Assembly: GCF_947648125.1 (NCBI RefSeq)
Contig: NZ_CANSMR010000015.1
Location: forward strand, 124,001 to 188,000
Source of the DNA: an uncultured Bradyrhizobium sp.
GTDB taxonomy: Bacteria; Pseudomonadota; Alphaproteobacteria; Rhizobiales; Xanthobacteraceae
Length of the DNA: 64,000 bases
Direction: 5' to 3'
Position 1 is the first letter of the stretch. Each line of letters starts with the position of its first letter. Below the pieces are notes generated by a model. It did no database searches, was not told the origin of the DNA, and saw only the letters and a program-made list of their open reading frames with translations. Shown here in pieces: positions 41,687-50,741 of the stretch. Made by a program: the position numbers and the translations under genes.

Positions 41687-43036
41687 CTAGTTCGGCACCG
41701 GCCGCTTCTGCGCGGCCTTGTCCGCGTTCTTGGCGTCGGCGTTCACAGTGACGCCACGCAGCTGATTGAACGCCGCGGCCAGCGCCTTGTCGTTCTTCTC
41801 GTCCGGCGGCACGTAGGATTGCGAGCCGGTCTGCTCGGCGCCCTCGGCGGAGAGGTGGCCGCGCATCGAGGCCTCGCCCTTGATCTCGGAGCGGGTCTTG
41901 AATTCGTCCGGTACGTCCTGCAGCACCTCGATGTCGGGCTTGATGCCAAGCGCCTGGATCGAATGCCCTGACGGGGTGAAATAGCGCGCCGTGGTCAGCG
42001 CCAGCGCGCCATTGCCGGCGCCGAGCGGAATGATGGTCTGCACCGAGCCCTTACCGAACGAGCGGGTGCCGATCAGGGTCGCGCGCTTGTGGTCGTGCAG
42101 CGCGCCGGCGACGATCTCGGAGGCCGAGGCCGAGCCGCCATTGATCAGCACCACGAGCGGCTTGCCCTTGGTCATGTCGCCGCCATGGGCGGTGAAGCGC
42201 TGGGTTTCTTCCGGATTGCGGCCGCGGGTCGAGACCACCTCGCCGCGCTGCATCAGCGTCGAGGTCACCGAGACCGCCTGGTCGAGCAGGCCGCCCGGAT
42301 TGTTGCGGAGATCGACGACGTAGCCGGCGAGCTTGTCCTGCGGGACTTCCTTCTGGATCTCGCCGATCGCCTTGCGCAGGCCCTCGGTGGTCTGCTCGTT
42401 GAACGAGGTGATGCGGATATAACCGATGTCGCCGCCCTCGACGTGATACTTCACCGGGCGGACGCGGATGATCTCTCTGACAATCGAGACCTCGATCGGC
42501 TTGTCGGCGTCCTTGCGGACGATCTTCAGCCGGATCGAGCTGTTGGGCGCGCCCTTCATCTTGTTGACGGCCTGGTCGAGCGTCAGGCCCTGGATCTGCT
42601 CATCGTCGATCGAGGTGATCACGTCGCCCGACATGATGCCGGCGCGTGAAGCCGGCGTGTCGTCGATCGGCGCCACCACCTTGACGAAGCCGTCCTCCAT
42701 CGTGACCTCGATGCCGAGCCCGCCGAACTCGCCATGCGTGGTCTCTTGCATCTCCGCCCAGCCCTTCTCGTTCATGTAGCGGGAGTGCGGATCGAGCGAG
42801 GAGATCATGCCGTTGATCGCCCCTTCGACGAGCTTGGAGTCCTCGGGCTTCTCGACGTAGTCGGTCTTGATCTTCTCGAACACCTCGCCGAACAGATTGA
42901 GCTGCGAATAGGTGTTGTCGGCATGCGCGGCGGCATTGGCGACGGCGAACAAATGCGCCCCCTGCGGCGAGGCCACGAGCAGGGTGAGACACGCTCCCGC
43001 AACCGTCCCGAGGAAGAAGCCAACATGTTTGCGCAT
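41687..43036 (-). CDS. ctpA: Carboxy-terminal processing protease (S41 family)
   Basis: A 449-residue exported serine protease. Signal/anchor sequence MRKHVGFFLGTVAGACLTLLVASPQ, an N-terminal helical domain (FGEVFEKIKTDYVEKPEDSKLVEGAINGM), a PDZ domain (about 90-180), and the catalytic core with Ser in INGGSASASEIVAGAL and Lys in RSFGKGSVQTI. I chose the ATG 43036, since the longer frame lacks a signal peptide. CtpA trims or degrades periplasmic proteins such as cell-wall hydrolases. The C-terminal tail is charged. Confidence 0.92.
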   Translation of the reverse strand: MRKHVGFFLGTVAGACLTLLVASPQGAHLFAVANAAAHADNTYSQLNLFGEVFEKIKTDYVEKPEDSKLVEGAINGMISSLDPHSRYMNEKGWAEMQETTHGEFGGLGIEVTMEDGFVKVVAPIDDTPASRAGIMSGDVITSIDDEQIQGLTLDQAVNKMKGAPNSSIRLKIVRKDADKPIEVSIVREIIRVRPVKYHVEGGDIGYIRITSFNEQTTEGLRKAIGEIQKEVPQDKLAGYVVDLRNNPGGLLDQAVSVTSTLMQRGEVVSTRGRNPEETQRFTAHGGDMTKGKPLVVLINGGSASASEIVAGALHDHKRATLIGTRSFGKGSVQTIIPLGAGNGALALTTARYFTPSGHSIQALGIKPDIEVLQDVPDEFKTRSEIKGEASMRGHLSAEGAEQTGSQSYVPPDEKNDKALAAAFNQLRGVTVNADAKNADKAAQKRPVPN

Positions 43037-43221
43037 TATCCGCGATCCTTTTTCGCTATCGGCCGGCAACGTTCCGCAACGTTCGCCTGCCCCACCCCGA
43101 CGGGGGCACCACACAACGGCTTTTTGGTCGGATCAAGGCCGCCTTGTCACCGGACCATTACGGTCCTGTCACGATGCCCTGGTCAGCTCCAAATCAGCAT
43201 TTAGTCAGCACCACGTCAGGC

Positions 43222-44409
43222 TCAAGTCAGCTCCCGGTCGGCCTCTGGCCCAGCCTCCCGCAACCCGTTCTGCCAGGTCGACGGCTGGGTCCCGAATCCG
43301 CGCTTGGCCCGCGTGCCCAACCAATAGCCAAACTGTGGAGGAACATGGCGAAATGGCCCTTCAACCCCGAGTTTCAGCGCGGCATCCATCGGCCAGTTGG
43401 GGTTATTGAGGATCTCCCGGCCGACCGCGATCAAATCTGCTTGTTTGTCACGCAGGATTTGCTCGGCTTGGTCACCATGGATGATCAGGCCGACCGCCAT
43501 GGTCATGATATCGGCATTCCGGCGGACATATTCCGCCAGCGGCACCTGATAGTTGTATTTGATCTCCTTGCCGAGGATCGGCGCCATCTCGCTGATTCCC
43601 CCCGACGAGCAGTCGATCACATCGACGCCCTTCCCCTTCAGGATCGCCGCCAGCCGCGCGCTCTGCTCCGGACCCCAGCCGGCATTGTCCTCGACCGACA
43701 GCCGCACGAACAGTGGCTTGTGATCCGGCCAGTGCGCGCGCACCGCCTCCGTCACCTCGATCAGGAAGCGCATCCGGTTGGCTTCCGAGCCGCCATATTC
43801 GTCGCTGCGCTGGTTCGCGCGCGCGGAGAGGAATTCGTGCACGAGATAGCCATGGGCGCCGTGCAGCTCGAGCACCTCGAACCCGGCCTCATGCGCGCGC
43901 CGCGCCGCCTGCCCCCAGGCCGCGACGAGGTCCTTCACCTCATGCGTTTCCAGCGCGCGCGGCACCGGCCAGCGCTCGCTATGGGCGATCGCGCTCGGCG
44001 CCACCGGCGTCCAGGCATCCCAATCCTCGATCGCGGCGCTGCGTTCGAGCGGACGGTCGCCCTCCCAGGGACGGCTCGCGCGCGCCTTGCGGCCGGAATG
44101 GCCGAGCTGGATACCGGCGACTGCGTTCTGCTGCTTGATGAAGCCGACCAGCCGGCTGAGCGGCGCGATGAACTTGTCGTCCCAGATGCCGAGATCGCCG
44201 ATCGTCCCGCAGCCGCGCCGCTCGACCTTGGTCGATTCGACGATCACGAGGCCCGCGCCGCCGGCTGCGAACTTGCCGGCGTTCATCAGATGCCAGTCGG
44301 TCGGAAAGCCCTTCTCGGCTGAATACTGATGCATCGGCGGCACCACGATGCGGTTCTTCAACGTGACGCCGCGGATGGTCATCGGCGAAAACAGCAGCGT
44401 GTCGGACAT
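43222..44409 (-). CDS. YqjM-like NADH:flavin oxidoreductase with Cys-to-His change
   Basis: A 395-residue OYE-superfamily flavoprotein of the YqjM (thermophilic-like) class: FSPMTIRGVTLKNRIVVPPMHQYSAEKG, IQLGHSGRKA, HGAHGYLVHEFLSARANQRSDEYGG (His-x-x-His substrate pair) and GREILNNPNW. In YqjM enzymes the N-terminal motif is usually PMCxYS with a Cys that tunes the flavin; here it is PMHQYS. ATG 44409 has GAGGAAGC before it. The physiological substrate is unknown. Confidence 0.87.
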   Translation of the reverse strand: MSDTLLFSPMTIRGVTLKNRIVVPPMHQYSAEKGFPTDWHLMNAGKFAAGGAGLVIVESTKVERRGCGTIGDLGIWDDKFIAPLSRLVGFIKQQNAVAGIQLGHSGRKARASRPWEGDRPLERSAAIEDWDAWTPVAPSAIAHSERWPVPRALETHEVKDLVAAWGQAARRAHEAGFEVLELHGAHGYLVHEFLSARANQRSDEYGGSEANRMRFLIEVTEAVRAHWPDHKPLFVRLSVEDNAGWGPEQSARLAAILKGKGVDVIDCSSGGISEMAPILGKEIKYNYQVPLAEYVRRNADIMTMAVGLIIHGDQAEQILRDKQADLIAVGREILNNPNWPMDAALKLGVEGPFRHVPPQFGYWLGTRAKRGFGTQPSTWQNGLREAGPEADRELT

Positions 44410-44538
44410 CGCTTCCTCATAGAGGTCGTTACCCGGCGCGCGGGATCGATCTTGTATTTGGTGTCGACGATATACGCATCGCGCGACGGCCGATAGAGGC
44501 ACGCGGCGCGCGACATCGATCGACGAGCTGCTCTGATC

Positions 44539-44688
44539 TTATTGCGCCGGCTTCCGGTTCGCCGACACGTCCGTCGGGCAGTCTGCCCCGCATGCGATCG
44601 CTTTTTTCTGGTCGGCAACGCGCCAGACCAGCAGCGCGACCAGGACAATGATGGTGACGGTGAGCTTGGCCAACGTGTCGTGATTCAA
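44539..44688 (-). CDS. Small single-TM protein (TTG start)
   Basis: From a TTG at 44688, with GGAG 6 bases upstream, the frame gives 49 residues: LNHDTLAKLTVTIIVLVALLVWRVADQKKAIACGADCPTD..., one membrane helix and a C-terminal region with two Cys (CGADC). An in-frame ATG at 44757 would lengthen it by 23 residues but has no evident ribosome site. No family is recognised. Confidence 0.4.
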   Translation of the reverse strand: MNHDTLAKLTVTIIVLVALLVWRVADQKKAIACGADCPTDVSANRKPAQ

Positions 44689-44757
44689 TTTCAGCTCCGA
44701 GCAACAATCCGCATAAGCGACAATCACCAACTGCAAACAAAAAGTGGTCCAGCCCAT

Positions 44758-45098
44758 CGGAGGCCGTGCCCGGCCCGTCTACCAGACCCCGCATTCGATC
44801 TGGTCACCATCATCGTACGGACCTGGCGCGACCTGCAAGCATTCCGCTCTGCATGGCAGCACGGCACAGCCGGCCGCGGCCATGCTGGAACTTTCTCGTC
44901 TGTGTGCCGTTCGGTGGCTGTGCTCTGATCATTGCCCCAGAGGCACACAACACCTTCCGCGGCCCCAGCCGTCACGCTGGGGTCGTAAATCTCTGCAGTT
45001 CCAAGCGGTCTGGAATTTTATCGCGAAGAATGCCGCGATCTCCGGGAATCTGTCCGTCCATCGCCTAGCCCATATGGGCTACGTCCTCACGGCGACCG
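44758..45098. other. Intergenic region without recognised features
   Basis: About 340 bases between the small TM gene and the TAT-type substrate-binding protein gene, both on the minus strand. Several short frames cross it in all directions, none with a ribosome site or recognisable protein. I see no strong hairpin followed by a T run. Confidence 0.4.
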
Positions 45099-46112
45099 TC
45101 AACTCCGCGCGAGCCTTGCTGCGCCGGCGGCGATTGCGTCGTTGAAGCTCCTGTCCCAGAATTTTCCGACCTCGGCGCGCGCGTCAAGCACGCCGAGCTT
45201 GAGGAAGGTGTCGGCGACCTTCTGGTGGGTCTCCGGCACGTCAGGGCTCACGCCGGCGAGCGAGAAGTCGTCGCTGCGGCGGGCGAACTGGTCGAGAATG
45301 TCCTGCAACGGCAGATGGGTCTCAGCGACCTGCGCAGCCGCATAGAGAGGAAAACTCTTGTTGGCGAACGCATAGGCGCGCTGGATGCGTAGCAAGAGAT
45401 CGGTCAACGCCGCGTGGCGCAGCGGATCGTCGACCACCTTCGGATTGGCGTAGATCGGGAAATTGCCCGAGAGATAGCCGACGCCGGTCTTGAGCAGCCG
45501 GGCGCCCTGCTTTGCGATGGCGAGCTGCCCGTTGTAGCCATAGATCGCCCAGGCATCGAGCTTGCCGGAGGCGAACGCCGAGTAGCCGTCCGACGGCGTC
45601 AGATTGATCGCCTCGATATCGCTGAACGCGAGTCCGGCTTCCTCGAGCTGCTTGGCGAGGAAGTAATGTGCCGTGGTCGCGCGCACATAGCCGACGCGCT
45701 TTCCCTTGAGATCGACGATCGAATGGATCGGCGCATCCTTCGCCGCCACCGTGACCTGGATGTTGAGATCCTCATGGGTGACGGCGATGAAGCGCACCTT
45801 GGCGTTCTGGCGCGCGGCAAACATCGCCGGAATCTCGCTGCCCGAACCGACGTCGAGCGCATCGCCGTTCAATGCCTCGATGTGGAGCACGCCATTGTTG
45901 AGCTCCTTCCATTCGATCCTGTAGGGCGTCTTGTCCTCGCCGGCCGCCTGCAGCAGCGGACGCCAGCCGCCCTTGTAATAGGCGACGCGCAGCGTGACAC
46001 CGCCGAGATCGGCGCCCCCACCCGCCCCGGTTTCTGCGCGCGCGCGGCCCGCAACCAGACCTCCGGCGAGAACGCCGAGCGCAGAACGTCGAGAGAGGAA
46101 TGGCGTGGTCAC
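45099..46112 (-). CDS. SsuA-like substrate-binding protein with twin-arginine signal
   Basis: A 337-residue periplasmic binding protein of the aliphatic-sulfonate/nitrate/taurine type: LRVAYYKGGWRPLLQAAGEDKTPYRIEWKE at the start, DVGSGSEIPAMFAARQ, LKGKRVGYVRATTAHYFLAKQL. The N-terminus has SRRSALGVLAGGLVAGRARA, a twin-arginine signal ending in an AxA site. I chose GTG 46112, with AGGAG 9 bases upstream. No permease or ATPase gene is adjacent, so it is a solitary binding protein. Confidence 0.82.
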   Translation of the reverse strand: MTTPFLSRRSALGVLAGGLVAGRARAETGAGGGADLGGVTLRVAYYKGGWRPLLQAAGEDKTPYRIEWKELNNGVLHIEALNGDALDVGSGSEIPAMFAARQNAKVRFIAVTHEDLNIQVTVAAKDAPIHSIVDLKGKRVGYVRATTAHYFLAKQLEEAGLAFSDIEAINLTPSDGYSAFASGKLDAWAIYGYNGQLAIAKQGARLLKTGVGYLSGNFPIYANPKVVDDPLRHAALTDLLLRIQRAYAFANKSFPLYAAAQVAETHLPLQDILDQFARRSDDFSLAGVSPDVPETHQKVADTFLKLGVLDARAEVGKFWDRSFNDAIAAGAARLARS

Positions 46113-46259
46113 CGGCGCAGGCTCCTGATCAGCTGTCACAACTGCCGCAAGCTTAACTGCCGATGTATATGAGACGCTATTTCGTTTTTGGCCGCGCGCG
46201 CGAAAAGCCGTTCCAAGGATTGACGGCTTGGCGCGGAAAACCATATCCGACGACGAAAC

Positions 46260-46375
46260 GTAGCCCGGATGAGCGCCGCGACGGCTGTTCTCTCAGTTCA
46301 CGGTGACGTCCCCGCATGTCGCGGAGCCTGTGATCGGGCGCGTGTTCGCGCGACCCGTTGGCTCATGCGGGCTAC
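46260..46375. repeat. Palindromic intergenic repeat (GTAGCCCGGATGAGC family)
   Basis: GTAGCCCGGATGAGC at 46260-46274 is mirrored by GCTCATGCGGGCTAC ending 46375. The 85-base centre contains further paired segments (CGCATGTCGCGGAGCC, GGGCGCGTGTTCGCGCGACCC). It fills the gap between the two substrate-binding protein genes. Outer arms resemble the shorter palindrome at 41646. Confidence 0.7.
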
Positions 46376-46385
46376 TACAGCCGCG

Positions 46386-47297
46386 CTACTTCGCAACCTC
46401 GTACACATCCGGATCGAAGCTCGAGCTCGGATGAGCGAACGCATTGCGCAGCGCCGGCGAGATCGGGACGTTGTAGTTGATGCCGTTCGGCGGAGTCGGC
46501 TGCTCCAGCCACTTCTTGTACATGACATCGATCTCCGGGCTCCGGTAGAGCTCGGCCGTGGCGCGGTCGGCGAGCGCCTTGAACGGCGCGTCCTCCCTGC
46601 GCAGCATGATTCCGAAGGGCTCGGCCTTCGAGAAGGCCTCCTCGCTGATCATGTAGAGCGCGGGCTGCTTGGATCGTGCGATCGCCACCGCAAGCTGGAC
46701 ATCGTCGAGCGCGTAGGCCTCGGCGCGATCGGTCTCCAGCATCAAAAACGCCTCGGCCTGATCCTTGGCCGGCTGAACGTTGATGCCGAGCTTGCGTTCG
46801 GCGTTGACCTTGATGAGCTGCGTGAGGTTCACCGAGCCCGCAACGGCGGTGACCGATTTGCCCTTGAGGTCGTCGATGGTGTTGATGCCGGACGATTTCT
46901 TGGCAGCAAAGCGCGTCGCGCTCAGGAAGTGCGAGTTGGTGAAGGTCACCTGCTTCTGGCGCTCGGCGCTGTTGGTGGTCGCCGAGCAATGCAGGTCGAT
47001 CGTGCCGTTGACCATCAGCGGGATGCGGTTCGACGAGGTCACCGGCAGATAGTCGACCGCGATGTCGGGCATACCCAGCTCCTTCTTCACGGCATCGACG
47101 ATCTTGAGGCAGATATCGAGCGCGAAGCCGATCGGCCGCTGGTTGTCGTCGAGATAGCTGAAGGGAACGGAGGCCTCCTGAAAGCCCAGCGTGACCTTCC
47201 TGGTCTCCTTGATCTTCTGCAGCGTGCCCGACAGCTCTTCGGCTGCCACGGGGCTTGCGGCGAGCGTGAGAGCGAAGAGGACGGCGGGCAAACGCAT
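46386..47297 (-). CDS. Amino-acid-type substrate-binding protein (SBP_bac_3)
   Basis: A 303-residue periplasmic binding protein of the glutamate/aspartate GltI type: Sec signal MRLPAVLFALTLAASPVAA-EE, then VTLGFQEASVPFSYLDDNQRPIGFALDIC, DLHCSATTNSAERQKQVTFTNSHF and a C-terminal MYKKWL motif. I chose ATG 47297, with AGGAGCC upstream. The ligand is unproven. No transporter permease gene is adjacent, so it is either recruited by a distant ABC permease or has a sensory role. Confidence 0.85.
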   Translation of the reverse strand: MRLPAVLFALTLAASPVAAEELSGTLQKIKETRKVTLGFQEASVPFSYLDDNQRPIGFALDICLKIVDAVKKELGMPDIAVDYLPVTSSNRIPLMVNGTIDLHCSATTNSAERQKQVTFTNSHFLSATRFAAKKSSGINTIDDLKGKSVTAVAGSVNLTQLIKVNAERKLGINVQPAKDQAEAFLMLETDRAEAYALDDVQLAVAIARSKQPALYMISEEAFSKAEPFGIMLRREDAPFKALADRATAELYRSPEIDVMYKKWLEQPTPPNGINYNVPISPALRNAFAHPSSSFDPDVYEVAK

Positions 47298-47404
47298 CGG
47301 CGGCTCCTGTGCGGTGATCGGATGGCGGTGATAGCCCACACACAAGCCCGGCGATAGAAGATGATGTGTCTATCAGCTATCGCGCTTTGCGATGGTCCGG
47401 ATCG

Positions 47405-48340
47405 CTACTGCTGCGCCGCGCCCGCGAGCAGGCGGTCGCCGACCAGGTGAACCGCGCCGCGGGTCCATGAATAATCTGCGCCCATCCGCAAGCCGCTGTC
47501 GCCGCGTGAGACGACCGCACCGCTGCGGGCGTCGCGCACCTGGAAGCCGACCGTATATTCGGTCCGGCTGACCCGCCTGATCACGCCGATCAGCGATTGA
47601 TCGGCGCCGAGCTGTTGCGCGATCGCCGCTTCGCAGCCGTCACAGTCGCGCAGCGCCCGCGCCTTGACGAGCTCGGCCGTTGCGCCGGCGGTATCGACCA
47701 GGCGGTAGCGGCCCGATTGCGCGAGCCGGTCGCGGACACCCCGGGTGACGTCGGCCAGAGTGGCGGCATCCGAGCCGGCAAGGCCGGACGACGGTGCCGC
47801 GGAATTATCCTCGAGCTCGAACTCGAACACGGCGAGCCCGATCGCCGCCACGGCGGCGGTCTGCGCCGTCGGCAGCGCCGCGGCGAGCGCGGCGCGCACC
47901 TCGCGCGACACGAACATCCGCGCATGGTCCCATGCCTCGTCATTGTCGCCGCGGAACGTGTAGAGCTTTTCGTACAGCACACGGCTCGCGCCGACATCGA
48001 TGACGGCCACCTTGGCCCACTGCACCAGCGTGCTCATCTTCTGCACGCCGCCGACCACCTTGATTTGGGCTTCGCCTGCGGGCGCCGCTGACGGCACCAA
48101 GCGATAGCGCGGCTCGGCGGCGACATCGGCGCGCAGTGCAGCCATGAACGCATCCAGCCGCTTCTGATGCACGGCGGTCTGATCGATCACCTCGCCCGAG
48201 GTGTCGATATAGCTGAAATCATCGATGCTGACGCCAAGCGAGGATGCCACGGCGGCGCCCGTTTCGGCGCGCAGCGGACAAGGTCCGGCCAGAAGGCCGA
48301 TCAACGCGAGGGCGTACACGACGAGGCGGGACTGGCGCAT
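47405..48340 (-). CDS. Exported protein with two DUF2380/DUF3280-like halves
   Basis: A 311-residue secreted protein: signal MRQSRLVVYALALIGLLAGPCPLRA, then two related halves, one starting SIDDFSYIDTSGE and the other AVFEFELEDNSAA, each followed by an R-x-x-L-x-x-S/AxRYRLV segment (RADVAAEPRYRLV and RLAQSGRYRLVDT). I recall this pattern from DUF2380/DUF3280 proteins, often found near quinoprotein dehydrogenase genes, but no such gene is here. It is transcribed divergently from the adjacent two-component system. Confidence 0.6.
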   Translation of the reverse strand: MRQSRLVVYALALIGLLAGPCPLRAETGAAVASSLGVSIDDFSYIDTSGEVIDQTAVHQKRLDAFMAALRADVAAEPRYRLVPSAAPAGEAQIKVVGGVQKMSTLVQWAKVAVIDVGASRVLYEKLYTFRGDNDEAWDHARMFVSREVRAALAAALPTAQTAAVAAIGLAVFEFELEDNSAAPSSGLAGSDAATLADVTRGVRDRLAQSGRYRLVDTAGATAELVKARALRDCDGCEAAIAQQLGADQSLIGVIRRVSRTEYTVGFQVRDARSGAVVSRGDSGLRMGADYSWTRGAVHLVGDRLLAGAAQQ

Positions 48341-48568
48341 AATCGAGGCCTTTCAGGTGCTGCTGCGGTCGGTTGGGTCGCAGCCTAGGCCGGCTGGCCT
48401 CCGCGCCGCAGCGGAGCGCCTCCCGGCCGGTGCCGGGAAAATTTCACGACCGTGGTCCGCCCCCAAAGGCGGCGCTTCTCGATGCTTCCGTTCTGCCGTT
48501 TAATGGGCATGACGGCCCTGCCCGCAACCACGCGCCCAAGGTCGTCTGCAGCCTCTGAGGATACGCCG

Positions 48569-49990
48569 ATGTGGAATTGGTCCGGAAGCGATCTGAAGCT
48601 GCGGTTGACATTGCGTGTGGCGGCCGTGTCGATGCTCTGCTTTGCAGCGATCTCCGGCTACTTCCTGATCGAGGCCGACCGTTCAGTGCGCGCCAGGATC
48701 GCTGCCGTTGCCGATGTCGCCGCCAGGACGCTGGAGTTGCAGCAGAGCAAGATCCAGTGGCTGAACAATCCACGCTCCGATTTCCCCGATCTCGACAGCG
48801 TTGCCGCCTCGGTCATGGCGCCCGGCCTGTGCCTCGCGTTTCGCAACAATAACGGCGAGATCAGCCAGCGCTTCTGCGGCGGCACGCAGACCGATACGGC
48901 CGCGCCGCCGCAGGCTTTCGCGGCGCTCTATCGCCGCCTGTTCGATCCCGGCCGGGAGACTGTGCGCCCTGTGATTGCGCGCGGCCAGGCGATCGGCGAG
49001 GCCGTGGTCTGGGTCGATCCGGCGGTGCTGACGACCGAGGCCTGGCACGACGCCGGCCGGCTGATGGCGGTGCTCATGATCGCGCTGCCGCTGCTCTGCG
49101 CCCTGGTCTATGCGGCGCTGTCGCGTGCGCTGCGTCCGACGCGGCTGATCCGCGACGGGCTCGAGCGGATCGCTGCAGGCGACCTCGCCGCGCGCCTGCC
49201 GCCGTTCGATCTCGCCGAATTGTCGGCGATCGGCGACGTCTTCAATCAGCTCGCCGAGCGCCTCGCTACTGCGCTTGCCGACCGCAACGCGCTGACGCAG
49301 AAACTGATCGTGGTGCAGGACGAGGAACGCCGACATCTGGCGCGCGAGCTGCATGACGAGTTCGGGCAATCGCTGGCCGCGATCCGCGCGCTGGCCGCCT
49401 CGGCGCGCCTCACCGCGGCGCAAGATTGCCCGCCTTTGCTCGCCGAATGCGACGGCATCGCACGGACCGCGACCGACATGATGGAGACGTTGCGCGGCGC
49501 CCTCTTCAGGTTGCGGCCGCCCGATGTCGACGAACTCGGACTCGCCGCCAGTTTGGAGGGCCTGGTCGCCGGCTGGAACGGCCGCAGCCGGGGGCAGCCG
49601 CGGTTCGAGATCGCCATATCGGGATCGTTCGAACGCATCCCCGCCTCCACCGGCGCCAATCTCTATCGCATCGTGCAGGAGGCGCTCACCAACGCAGCCA
49701 AGCACGCCGGCGCCACGCGCGTCATGCTGCGGCTTGAGATGCGCGAGGCGGCTTCGACCGGCGGCGACAGCGAAATCGTGCTCGCGATCGACGATGATGG
49801 CAGGCCCGGCGATCCCCAGGGCGATCCTCAAGTGAAGTCCGGCATGGGCCTGCTCGGCATGCGCGAGCGGGTCGCCGCGCTCGGCGGGCAGCTGAGCTTC
49901 GAGGCGGGGCAGTCCAGCGGCTCATCGCTCCGCGTCAGTGTTCCCGCCGCGGCCGGCCGAGAGGCCGCATTTGTGGAACGCGCGGCATGA
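48569..49990 (+). CDS. NarL-type sensor histidine kinase (HisKA_3)
   Basis: A 473-residue membrane kinase: TM1 about 14-34, periplasmic domain of about 120 residues with a Cys pair (APGLCLAF...SQRFCGGTQ), TM2 near 165-190, HAMP (RALRPTRLIRDGLERIAAGDLAARL), HisKA_3 dimerisation domain with H262 (HLARELHDEFGQSLAAI) and a HATPase domain (NLYRIVQEALTNAAKHAGA). ATG 48569 follows GAGGAT. The two Cys could form a redox-sensitive disulfide; this is a guess. Its stop overlaps the regulator start by 4 bases. Confidence 0.9.
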   Translation: MWNWSGSDLKLRLTLRVAAVSMLCFAAISGYFLIEADRSVRARIAAVADVAARTLELQQSKIQWLNNPRSDFPDLDSVAASVMAPGLCLAFRNNNGEISQRFCGGTQTDTAAPPQAFAALYRRLFDPGRETVRPVIARGQAIGEAVVWVDPAVLTTEAWHDAGRLMAVLMIALPLLCALVYAALSRALRPTRLIRDGLERIAAGDLAARLPPFDLAELSAIGDVFNQLAERLATALADRNALTQKLIVVQDEERRHLARELHDEFGQSLAAIRALAASARLTAAQDCPPLLAECDGIARTATDMMETLRGALFRLRPPDVDELGLAASLEGLVAGWNGRSRGQPRFEIAISGSFERIPASTGANLYRIVQEALTNAAKHAGATRVMLRLEMREAASTGGDSEIVLAIDDDGRPGDPQGDPQVKSGMGLLGMRERVAALGGQLSFEAGQSSGSSLRVSVPAAAGREAAFVERAA

Positions 49991-50649
49991 GCAATACGGC
50001 GCGAACCATCATGCTGGTCGACGACCACGCCGTCGTTCGGGAAGGCTACCGGGCGATGCTGCAGAAGCAGCCGGGCCTCGCCGTCGTGGCCGAGGCCTCC
50101 GACGGCGTCGAGGCCTACCGCCTTTACAAGGAGACCGGGCCCGACCTCGTCATCATGGACCTGTCGATGCCCGGCATCGGCGGCATCGAGGCCATCCGGC
50201 GCCTCAGGCAGTGGGACAAGCGCGCAAAGATCCTGGTGTTCACCATGCACCAGAACGCGGCGTTTGCCGTGCAAGCGATCCGCGCCGGCGCGAGCGGCTA
50301 TGTCACCAAGACCAGCCCGCCGGAGACGCTGGTGCATGCCGTGATGGATGCGCTGTCCGGCAAGATCGCGATCAGTCCGGATATCGACCACGAACTCGCG
50401 CTCAGCCACCTCGCCGGCGAGCGCGCAGCCGCCGACCTCCTGACTGCGCGGGAATTCGAGGTGCTGCGCATGCTGCTCGCGGAGAAGACCACCGACGAGA
50501 TCGCCGAGACGCTGCACCTCAGCCCCAAGACGGTCGCGAACTTGCATTCCCTGATCAAGGACAAGCTCGGCGTTGGCACGGACATCGAGTTGGTCCGCCT
50601 CGCGCTGCGGCAGGGCATCCTCACGCAGATCGATCTGGGCGAACGGTGA
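49987..50649 (+). CDS. NarL/FixJ-family response regulator
   Basis: A 220-residue regulator: receiver with D58 (VIMDLSMPGIGG), acidic pair D12-D13, Thr in FTMHQ and Lys in YVTKTSPPE; then a LuxR-type HTH (LTAREFEVLRMLLAEKTTDEIAETLHLSPKTVANLHSLIKDKL). Overlaps the kinase gene through ATGA. Its target genes are not known; the divergent DUF2380-like gene at 47405-48340 is a candidate because of position. A weak 5-bp hairpin follows at 50690-50702. Confidence 0.92.
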   Translation: MSNTARTIMLVDDHAVVREGYRAMLQKQPGLAVVAEASDGVEAYRLYKETGPDLVIMDLSMPGIGGIEAIRRLRQWDKRAKILVFTMHQNAAFAVQAIRAGASGYVTKTSPPETLVHAVMDALSGKIAISPDIDHELALSHLAGERAAADLLTAREFEVLRMLLAEKTTDEIAETLHLSPKTVANLHSLIKDKLGVGTDIELVRLALRQGILTQIDLGER

Positions 50650-50706
50650 GCCCGCATCGCCGAACGACTGAGGCTGCGCCACGACCGTTCCCGCCTTGCG
50701 GGCAGG

Positions 50707-50735
50707 TTGACGAGACCGGACAGACAATCCAGAAT
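50707..50735 (+). promoter_or_regulatory. Promoter of the threonine leader / thrS2 transcript
   Basis: TTGACG at 50707-50712 and CAGAAT at 50730-50735 are separated by 17 bases. A start 7 bases after the -10 element falls on 50742, the A of the leader ATG, so the leader peptide would be translated from a leaderless mRNA. No Shine-Dalgarno sequence is visible before that ATG, in agreement. Confidence 0.65.
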
Positions 50736-50741
50736 AGCAAC

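Noticed and set aside
50690-50702. Small CCCGC-CTT-GCGGG hairpin after the NarL regulator as a terminator
   Set aside because: Only 5 bp and no T run; it may contribute but is not convincing.
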